Origin: Chromera velia
Taxonomy: Eukaryota > Sar > Chromeraceae
Assembly: GCA_018398765.1 (NCBI GenBank)
Contig: JAHBMJ010000984.1
Coordinates: 52,501 to 102,500 of the forward strand
DNA length: 50,000 nt
Reading direction: 5' to 3'
The position numbers were made by a program, and so were the translations under genes. The notes under the pieces were generated by a model that saw nothing but the letters and a program-made list of their open reading frames with translations, was not told the origin of the DNA and ran no database searches. Below, piece by piece: positions 32,901-42,563 of the stretch (positions are counted from its first letter, which is position 1; every line of letters starts with the position of its first letter).

Positions 32901-35900
32901 CCCTAACCTGTATATCTAGCCAGGCCTGCCAGCCTGCAGAAGGTTGATGAGGAACTAAGCAAGGTGAACGCTTCCCTGTGTTTTGTCTCATATTGCCGTG
33001 TCTTATTTCCTTTTCAGAGAAGTGATTCAATGTGAGAAACCTAGTGACAGAAGGAAAACAAAGAAGCGAAAAATACCAAAAAGAAGAACCAAATGCACAC
33101 CCACTTCGACAGTTCGCCCTGCATCCACTCCCCTTCCTCACACCGTCCGTCCGCATACTCCAATCTCCCCATGCCACTTCGAAAGTTGCCTGCCCATCCC
33201 CCTCTGTACGTCTGTCCGTCGGGCCATTTGTATTCCCCCACGCCGTCTCGCTTGTCTCCAGAGAACTCGTTCTCGTAGAGGTGGTCGCCTACATAGCCCT
33301 CGGTTTTCTGCATCATCAAATTTGCCGTCATATGATAATAATATGTGTTCTTGTTACTACAATGAATGTGCGTGTATGACAGCGAGACAAAGATGTCGGT
33401 AAGAGCGATGAGAAATAAAAGAGATTCAACGAAAGGGAGGGAGAGCGAGCCAGCAGAGGAATATGCCTTCCATATTAAAGAACCCTGACTGACCCACCCA
33501 AACGTGCTCCTTCGAGCTCCGTGCTGTTGCTGACGTCCGGACGATCCACGTAGAGTCGAATCTTTTGGATCCGTCCTGCTTCAAATGAATGCACACAGGG
33601 GTGCGAGAGAGCAAGAACAGTTCTACGTCATGTTTCAAAGACTACAGAAATACAGGGAGGAAGAAGGGTGGAGAAAGGAGAAAAGTCTGAGAGGTTGAAC
33701 GACACGACACACACATGTGAGACACAAAACGGACCTGTTCAGGAGTTGCAAGGATCTCGCCAATTTGCTGGCGGCATCCTTGAAGGGCCTGCAGGCATGC
33801 ATGTGTGGAAATGGACGTGTGGAGGTTTTGGTCTGGCAGTCACGAAGGCAGAAAAGCAGGCATCCTGGCAGTCGATATTGTTGAGAGGTAATTCTCTTGA
33901 GTGCTCTGTATGTGTTTGAAGTATCCTGCACTGATCTCTCTGATTGTCTGCTGCACGCAAAGAATGATTAAATTCATGTCTCCTGCCTTCCTGTCACCAG
34001 TTTCCCTCTTCTCTCAAAAACACAAATGGCCTTTTTGCGTTGTGCACAAGTCAGATGGCACATGAAAAGACCCAATGCAGCACGCACGTGCCGAGGATGC
34101 AGAATTTGCGGAGAGTCGACGGACCGACCATACAGCTCGATCGATCGATGCAATTTCACATCGTCTCTTCCTTCTTTCACTTCATCAGCCTTCCCTTTCA
34201 TGAATGCGTCGCATCATCAAGATGTTGCACGCAACGTCAACTGCGCTTCCTCGTTTGTTTCGCCCCGTCAACCCAGCGACGTGCAAATTACACATGCGGA
34301 GTCCGTCGAACGCACTCACTGACCGACTGACCTTCCTGAGTCTCCCCACTTCGTCCTCCAATCCCTTCGCATGCTGGAGAAAGAAGGGAACAGGGAGGGG
34401 ATGGTAACCCACTCGGCCTCTGTCTGTTGCTGGCAGAGAAGGAGCGCGGAATGAAAAAAGGGCACATCACTGACTCGCTAACTGACTGCCTGACTGTCTG
34501 ATTGATTTACTGACTGACTGACGGGCCGACTGACGGATTCACTGACTAACCCACTCACCGACTCACGCCTGAAAGGGAGGAAGAGAACGAAAAGAAAGTC
34601 AGCCCAACTTCAGATGCCAAAGCCAATAAACATGAAATCCAAGGGAAGAAAAACCTACCGCAGACGCCGCTCCCTTCTTCCTCGTCAGGTCTTCTTTTTC
34701 GATTTCCAGAACAGAGACTTTCTGCAAACAGCACATAAGACCGTTCGGAAAGGGAAAGCCATGCACGTGCCGTGCACTGCAATGGCACATTTTTTTTTCA
34801 GATAACAATCCTGAATACAATAAGGATGCGTTGCGACTGCAAGATGATGAACTGCTGCAAGCACGTGTCGGAATAAGTATACATTTGGGTCTTCCATCCA
34901 GATCAAGGAGACCGATTCGAAAAAAACGGAGAAAGAACAACAGCTGGGTGTCCTTCGACACGCTGAATCTCGTCTCTGCCACCCTTTCCCCCTCTAGCTT
35001 GAAAACAATTAAGACAAAAAGATCGACCGGCAGAGAGGAGACGGATCTCTGGTTGAACAGAGCAACATGAGGCAGGCACACAGGAAAGGAGACAGACAGA
35101 CAGGCACGATCGATCGAACGATTGAACTATCAATCAAGACACGGTCACACTCCGAGAGACTGACGGACATTTTGCAGTTTATTGTTTTCCACAGTGAGGT
35201 CTGTCACTTTCTGCAGTCATGAAGTGGTACACATACAGAAGCAGAGAACAAAAGAGAGATGGTTTTGTTTGTGTCATAAAAGCACTCGAAGCAAAAGTGC
35301 TAAAGTACAACCACGGAAATGCTCCTTTCAAAAGGGAGGAACTGAAGAAAAAGGAAAGTTCGATTCAAGAGAGCAGCAGACTGCATGAATATGTGCCAAA
35401 ATCTGCATTAATACAAGTCGAAATATACAGACAGCAAATCCACTGCTTCTTGGCAACTTCTTTGCAGAAGCGTGGCTGATTGACTTTAATTCCTCCCTGC
35501 GCGAGGCACCTCTCCCCTCCAGGCCGACCTGTTTGATACCTTCTCTGTCTCTCTCTGCTTTCTCTGCCCTCTCTCCATTCTCCTTTGCCTCCTTCTTGTA
35601 AATGTCTCTCTGGTGAGTGAGAACCAGAGTGTCCCTCTCGAGTGCCTGCTTTTGGGCGTCGAGAGTGGCCACTCGCTGCAGACACAGACGACGAAGAAGA
35701 TCTGTGTCAATTTGCTTAAGTGATCAGAAGATCGGCAGGCAGTCACGCAGATGAGCAGTCTTTCCACATTCCTTTTTTTGTCTCGGGGAACGGATGGAGC
35801 CAGACTTTTCGCACCATGCCGTGCAACGAAGCGCATTTGTTGTAGCTGCTGCTTCTGCTGCTGCTGCTGTTCTCCCTGACTTGAAAAGCTGTCGAGAACT

Positions 35901-36605
35901 GCTCTGTCTGTCATTTGATACAAAAAAGGTTAAAGCGACTTGCCCTACGAGCAGTATCGTGCATGAAAAGAAGAACACCCTGTTTTAAAAAGCCCTTATG
36001 TTCACTCCCTCCAAAGGCTCATGGAATGCCATGGAAGCACAATGACATGCACAGCTTCTACTGCTTTGGAGAACAAAATACGTCGTCAATAGTGAACAAC
36101 AAAATGGTTTCATGCCCATCCCTTCTGACCCTCCAAGCTCCTTCTGACCTCTTCCAGCGCCTTCTTTTGGTCTTGCAAGTCTTTGACCATCTGCAAATAA
36201 GAAAGAAGAAAAAGATCCAGAAACCGCAACGTACGAGGACAATGTAATATTCCTTCCTGCTCTCTCTTCCATACTTTTGACAGAGCATGAGAAGCATGTT
36301 CAAAGAGTTACCAAATAAACAAGAGGGAGGAAGAAAAAGACAAGAAAGAGAGAGATAAAGAAAGAAAGAGAGTCGAGAGGGGGCGAAGTGGGCTAAAGGA
36401 GAAAGAAGCTTTAGAATTTGCTCCACCTGCACTGTCTGGAACGTACCGTTTCCATGCTACTCAGGGAATCCTTCAGAGCTGCCACTTGCTGCACTCAAAG
36501 TCATTCGTTTGCATCTTGGTCTGTTGGTCAGTCAACATACTCCGATATGCATACAAAAATTCAAACGCACAATCATTAACGTCTATGCGTGTACGGACGC
36601 ACACA

Positions 36606-36643
<38 letters not shown>

Positions 36644-36669
36644 AATACTCACACGCACAAACACACACA

Positions 36670-36707
<38 letters not shown>

Positions 36708-39700
36708 TTTGTTGCCTCTAGAAAACACAGTTGATCGTGTAGTGGGAAATTGGGTGCCTGGACTGAAATCTGTCTGATCCACGCACGCATGAATTCCGGC
36801 TGCCTGCTTGCTTCATTGACTCACTCTCTGGACTACAGAGACAGACAGATGGGAGTGCGCCTACAAAGAAAAGGAAAATAAGACCCGTAGGGTCTCTTTG
36901 GAAGGGAAGCCATACGAGCAAGAGAAGGAGATACTTTACTGAAATTGTAGGTGGGCATTATTGACACCAAAGGGATGCAGAGTCCACACGCTCCTTCAGA
37001 ACTTCCAGACAGACAGACAGACAGACAGACAGAGGACATCGTGACGGACTGACATGCATTAGTCCTGCCACCTCCCCTTCAAGTCTCTTTTTGTGTTCCT
37101 CGAGCACGGCCTTTGCGTGTTCAAGTTCCTCGACTCGCTGCACTCACAAGAAGAAGCTTAGAAAGTTCGCGCAGAATTGTGTTCTCTCATGATCTTGATC
37201 TGTCACACTGCATATCCAGCACACACCGTCAGTCAGTGAATTCACCTACTGACGTTTTTCTCCTTTCATCCTTTCCCCCTTCGGTCCTCTCTCGCCCTCT
37301 TAACAGAGGCAATTCGTCAGAGAGATTAATATCTGCTGCGTTGTGTGAATAAAACCGTTTCTTCGTTGTTATTGGAGTACTCTTCTGACTTGTTTCCTGG
37401 AACTCTCCGGAAAGAAACATTCACTGACCTCCTCAAGACCTCTCTTCTCCTCTTCAAGATTCGCGATATTCTGCAGAAATGCAAGCAGAAGACAGCGGTA
37501 ACCTTGTATTTCAGTGTTGGTGCTGCTTTGATTCTCCAGGGGTGTGATATAGAACAGACTTTACCATAAATCGTCATCTGTCAATACTCATGTGACCACC
37601 CTTAATCGGTCTCTACGCTGAAAAATCCATAAGGCACACAGACACACGAGTCAAGGACAGACCACAAAAGCTTCAATTTCCTTCAGACATTGTTGAGTTT
37701 TTACAACATTGGAGCGATTTTGAATACCAGTCCCCGTGATTAGGTTCGGAACAAGACAAACAAACGGAGGACCCCAAGGTGGCCGTCTGGCTGACTGACC
37801 TCTTCCAGCTGGGCCTTGATTTCCAGAAGTTTTGCCTTCTCACCTTCAAGTCTCTCCACATTCTGCAGTCTCAATCATAAGAAGGAAAGTGTGCACTGGT
37901 GCTCTCGGAAGGAATGTGTAACACACATGACGAGAGCGAGAAAGAGAGAGAGAGGGAGAGGGAGAGAGAGAGAGAGAGAGAGAGAGACGGAAAGCTCGTA
38001 CGGTGGATTGAGTGAGATGAACGTGAGGGAGTCAATGGTGTGGCTTTCAAGAGTGCCGATGGCATGAGACCGTTTCCAATCAATCCTTTTCTCTGAGCAT
38101 CATGGCACGATGACTTCATTTCACACTATCAATTATTTCGCTCGATCGCCCTTCGACCACCCGACCGACAGCCCGACCGACTGACTGACGCGCTCGAGAC
38201 CTCTCTTGTCTCCTTCCAGTTGCGCCTTGTCGTCATTCAATTTCTCTATCTGTCCTGTGTACTCCCTCTCCATCTCCTCCATCTTGCCTGTCAGAGTCGC
38301 CGTCACTTCCTCAATCTGCGCATTCAAGGTTGAAGTCACCTCCTCCAACTGGGCAGTCAGGGTCCGAGTAACCTCCTCGATCTTTGCCTCCAGCTGCCGT
38401 TGTTTTTCTGCCGCCTCTCTTTGCCTCTGTTCTGCATCGTCCGAGGTCTGAAAGAAGAAGGAAAAGGAGGCATTGAATGAATTTGCAGTGCAAGTCACGA
38501 ATCAGACGAACCCTCATCGGCCTCCACCTGAGTCAAATGCAAACACTCAAATGCAGTGCATGCAACATGAAGGTCAGATAGATAGGATGAACAAACTCGA
38601 TCGGCTGGTTTTTCGAGAGCAAAGGCTTCGACCGACTCACTTATGGAGACACTGACCGAATTGGTGAAATTTCTGTCTGGATAATCGCTTGCTTTCCTGT
38701 CTTTTTTCTTTCGTGCGTCTGTTCAGGGGAAAGCGTAGAACGAATGAAAACCCTGGTAATGGTGCTTTCCTTTCAAACACACTCAGGGCTTTCAACGGGT
38801 ATGTGTTGTCATCACCTTCATGTGCTTCGCGTGTAGACTTGGAACAAGAGACTTCATTTTGTTGTAATCGTCTCTTCCCTTCCCATCTCTTTTTGAACTT
38901 TCCGACCTTTTTGTATTTTTCTGTTTCCACCAAGATGCTCTCCAGATGCTGCACAGAGAGGAACAACCAGAAGAGAGAAAAAAAGAGGAAGCCAGGTATT
39001 TCCATACTTGCTTCTTGGGTGGATACTACAAAACAAATCGACGCAGTCCTGGAGTCTCCATCAAAATCTTTGTTTCTCAAGATTTCTTCTGTTCTTTAAG
39101 CCGACCAAGCATTGAGTTGTTGGCTGTGTGCTATTGTGAAAAGAGATGGGCATTTGAACTGAGCAAGCAGACAAAAGACAGACGGATGCATGATCTGATG
39201 ACAGCTAGAGTGGGTGAGTGTGTCCTTGTGGACCCTCGACTCGAGAGGGGAGGGAAAGAAGGAAGGAAGGAAGGAAGGAGGGAGGGAGGGAGGGAGGTAA
39301 AGAAGGAAGGAAGGAAGGAAGGAAGGAAGGAAGGGAAGAAGGAAGGAAGGACGCAAGGAAGGGGGGAAGGAAGGAAAGAAGGAAGGAAGGAAGGAAAGAA
39401 GGAAGGAAGGAAGGAAAGAAGGAAGGAAAGAAGGAAGGAAAGAAGGAAGGAAGGAAGGAAGGAAAGAAGGAAGGAAGGAAGGAAGGAAGGAAGGAAGCCG
39501 CCCTCGACCCCAAATAAATTTCCTGGCGCGCAGCAATCCATGACTGAATGGAATTTGTTACTCTCTCTCTCATATCATCAAATCTACCCACGTACGTACC
39601 TCTTGGAGTTCATCGTTCTCAACACTGAGGTCTTTGACGGTCTGCAGAGAAGATCGAGATCGGACGGAAAGCCAGCAGACAGGAAGAGACAGACAGGGGC

Positions 39701-39769
39701 TTTCACAAAAGACTTTCAGAAGAGAGAGAAAAGGGGGAGAGGGCGGGGATCTGGTATGAATCAGCGCAC

Positions 39770-39802
<33 letters not shown>

Positions 39803-39978
39803 GAAGCAAAACGCGTCGATTTTGATTTTTCAGAGCGGTTCCTCTTCCCCTCCTGCCCACAGGGAGGAAAAAGCTCGTCCTCTTTCTCCCCTTCTTCCTT
39901 CCGTCTTGTCGCCTCGATCCAACACAGGGCAATCCTCGGGTCTATCTGTGCATTTCGTTCGATCGTTCGTTCGTTCGT

Positions 39979-40012
<34 letters not shown>

Positions 40013-40157
40013 TTTCTTCCTTTCTTCCTTTCTTCCTTTCTTCCTTCCTTCCTTCCTTCCTTCCTTCCGTCCTTTCTTTCTTTCTTTATTTATTTATGTA
40101 TGTATCTATTTATTTATTTTCTTTCTTTCTTTCTTTCTTTCTTTCTTTTCTTTCTTT

Positions 40158-40193
<36 letters not shown>

Positions 40194-40217
40194 TGTTTCT
40201 TTCTTTCTTTCTCTCTT

Positions 40218-40257
<40 letters not shown>

Positions 40258-41240
40258 TCACTCACTCACTGTATATCTACATCCCTCCCTCCCTCCCTGC
40301 CTCCCTGCCTCTCTGCCTCTCTTCTTCTGTCCCTCAATAACTCACCCACTCACTGACCGTCTCCAGAGTGACGAACTCCGCACAAACTTTGCACAGGAGA
40401 GGCTGCATGACAAGATCAAGAGAGACCACACCATGGTGCAGACGAAAGAGGAAAGCGGAAGGCGAAAACAGAACAGAAATGAGTGATGCAGCGTCTAAAT
40501 CGGATAAACCCATCTACCCACCTACCTCGACAGCCTCAGACCAGCACTCAAGCGGGACCCATTCAATGAATGAGTGGTGAAAGAGCGGAACAGCGAACAA
40601 ACAAGCAAACAAACCTTCAAGAGAGGAGCCCCACAGCAACAATGCGTCCCCAGGTCAGCAAACTTCTCGCAGAACAGACGAAGCTCCGGGCACTTGTCGT
40701 GTTCTTTTCTTTCTTTTTCACTCTCTGCAGAAGAGAACAGAGGAAGAAGAAAGCGGAACGCGAAGAGTGCATACAGACAGGCTCCTGAACATCATGAAGC
40801 TCTTTGGACCCGGTTCTTTTGTCTGCAGAGAAGAGAACAGAAAGATGGGAGGAAAGGAAGAGTGGAAGGACAGGTCGGCTTCCTCATGTTTGCACTTGCT
40901 CATCTTGGGCTGTTTTTGGATGATCCCTTTGCACACACTGCTCCGTGGAGGGGGGGGATGTTGGATCGCGGTCTACATGCATGCGCTCACAAATATAGTG
41001 GATGAGTGCACGAGTACCACATTGACTTACGATATTCGTCAAGTGAGAAGCCCCCGGCACATGCATGCTGACCTCTGCATGGTGGTGCGTCACAGGAAAT
41101 GGAGAAGAATGACTGAAGGGGGGGGCATCCCGACGAGGCTGGGCAGGGGGGGCAGGGAGAGGAGCCTGGGCAGCACATTTCTGCGTGTCTGGGCTGTCTG
41201 TCTCTTTCGCCGTCTCCTTCATCTCTGCAGCAACCGTCAT
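29946..41240 (-). CDS. Large coiled-coil and MORN-repeat protein
   Basis: Proposed exons (5' to 3'): 41073-41240, 40775-40822 (weak), 40680-40724 (weak), 40358-40402 (weak), 39600-39641, 38907-38948, 38190-38447, 37800-37862, 37429-37470, 37054-37137, 36447-36488, 36149-36190, 35529-35675, 35169-35210, 34659-34721, 34332-34373, 33735-33788, 33498-33641, then MORN exons 33105-33307, 32501-32704, 31934-32140, 31467-31667, 30974-31174, 30446-30649 and 29946-30084. Together 2772 nt, in phase, about 923 residues. The N-terminus is Pro-rich. The middle is coiled coil (TVKDLSVENDELQE, NVERLEGEKAKLLEIKAQLE). The C-terminal part has about 20 MORN motifs (GHVYEGQWAEGLRHGRGKM type). MORN proteins often bind membranes or scaffold the cortex; here that is inference. 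An in-frame TAG interrupts exon 31467-31667. It could be two genes, but strand and phase are continuous. Confidence 0.7.
31532..31534 (-). other. In-frame TAG inside a MORN exon
   Basis: The frame reads WSDVRTG, TAG, GKMAYADGRVEEGQW. Sister repeats have Lys, Arg or Gln at this place (RHGKGTM, RHGRGKM, QHGQGKQ). The exon is otherwise intact, with acceptor, donor and phase preserved. Confidence 0.8.
33498..33641 (-). other. Exon with an ambiguous reading frame
   Basis: In phase 0 it reads SLKHDVELFLLSRTPVCIHL. The frame shifted by two reads HPCVHSFEAGRIQKIRLYVD and RPDVSNSTELEGARL, which also looks like protein. Phase matching with both neighbours favours the first, but a frameshift or a different acceptor is possible. 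Confidence 0.4.
36600..36704. repeat. (CA)n microsatellite in an intron
   Basis: About 100 bp of imperfect CA repeats between exons 37054-37137 and 36447-36488 of the coiled-coil/MORN gene. Confidence 0.9.
37008..37033. repeat. (CAGA)n microsatellite in an intron
   Basis: About six CAGA units just after the donor of exon 37054-37137 on the minus strand. Confidence 0.85.
37943..37986. repeat. (GA)n microsatellite in an intron
   Basis: A GA-rich tract of about 44 bp between exons 38190-38447 and 37800-37862. Confidence 0.85.
39246..39496. repeat. (GGAA)n tract, about 250 bp
   Basis: Plus-strand GGAAGGAA with GAAAGAAGG interruptions, in the intron just downstream of the 42-nt exon 39600-39641. 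Complementary to the tract at 39972-40262. Confidence 0.9.
39972..40262. repeat. (TTTC)n/(TTCC)n tract, about 290 bp
   Basis: Plus-strand TTTC and TTCC repeats in the intron just upstream of the 42-nt exon 39600-39641. The part at about 40010-40072 is the best complement of the 39246-39496 tract. Confidence 0.9.
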
Positions 41241-42150
41241 CACTGACTCTGTAGCTGATTGAGAACATGCTCCGCACCTCTTTCTGGTGATTTGCATTAA
41301 CTTGTCAATTGCAAAAAGACTTCAGAGAACGGACGGAAAGGGCCAACAAGTTCCTTCAGGCATGACCTCAATTGAGGTTAATGCATGTCTTTCTGCATGC
41401 ATGCATGCATGCTGGGACAGGTCTGATGACAGGCTTCCTTTCCATCTCTTCTTTCAATGTCTTGAAAGTGATCAGGGCGTTGGTGGCCGCGCTGGAATCA
41501 ACATGGTATGTCCCACCTATTGTTATACAGCTACTGCATGAAAAGATGCATTTCTATATATATATATATATATATGTATAATGATGCACACGCGCGGAGA
41601 GGCGATAAGAGAGATTATATATAATTGGGGAAAAATAAATTAAGCTGCATGCATGTGAATCTGCATGGCACAAATGGGAAGAAAAAGTCACAAATCGCCG
41701 TGAAACGCCCCTCTTTCCCCATGCACTTTTTCGCGCGGAATGCGCACCCTCAGGGGGTAGCTTCACTCTAGCTATAGCTGACAGTGCTGTTGCTGCATGC
41801 AGTCAGACCAAGTCAGCGGCTGCGCCGGTCTATATATACAAACAGTCGTTCTAGCTGTGACTCGATCACAAGGACACACGTACTGCCCTTCCACTTTCAA
41901 ACACAAGGGATGAACTTTGTCTGGTCGTCTTGACGTACGCCCTCATTTGTACCTTAACCGAGGGAGATCTGATTCCTTCGACCTTCAATGTCAGCTGCAT
42001 GCGTGACAGGGCGACTGAGAGAAGTAATTAACCGAGCATCGAATCCCGTCATCCGTCTACCCGATCTCATCTCCTCCAGGCTGTACTTTGTACAGAGATC
42101 AGCAGGATCTCTTCCTTCTCTGAGGAGCTTCACCTTCCCCTCCCTCCAGG
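41241..42150. promoter_or_regulatory. Divergent promoter region with TGCATGCA sites
   Basis: It separates the coiled-coil/MORN start (minus) from the 42151 start (plus). Overlapping TGCATGCA runs lie at about 41394-41412, and another site near 41645-41653. There is a (TA)n run at 41556-41576, and a TATATATACA at 41831-41840 about 310 bp before the plus ATG. Confidence 0.45.
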
Positions 42151-42523
42151 ATGGGCCCTCTGATCGGCCTTCTGACACTTGGAAGCTTCATTGCGATCGG
42201 TTTGGGGTTCTTCATCCTCGGGACGTTCTCTTCGGAATCGGGGAACTGCAGGTGTGTGAGTGCATATGCACGTGTACAGGCGTGGGTTGGGTGGGTGTCT
42301 TTTTTCTCTATCTAGCTCGGCTGTGAAAGGATGTGTGCGTCGGCGGTGGCACGCCAGGACCTCTATTGATCAGACCTCCTTCACCTTAATTGATTACACA
42401 GAACAGGGTCAAACATTTATATATTGACACTTCCTGGCCTGGTTTGCACAAATATTCTTGATATCCAGACACTGGAAGGCGCTGTACCAGTTAAAATTAC
42501 ACGAAGAATCCCCCGAACCCGCA

Positions 42524-42563
<40 letters not shown>

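Noticed and set aside
36473-36790. Frames through the CA repeat at 36600-36704
   Set aside because: Repeats translated as Cys-Val or His-Thr runs; intronic.
38946-40340. 464-residue plus-strand open frame
   Set aside because: It stays open only because GGAA and TTTC repeats lack stops; it overlaps coiled-coil exons on the other strand.
40680-40822. Plus-strand coding reading of the exons near 40400-40800
   Set aside because: The minus-strand reading has acceptors and phases that fit the neighbouring coiled-coil exons; kept as weak exons only.
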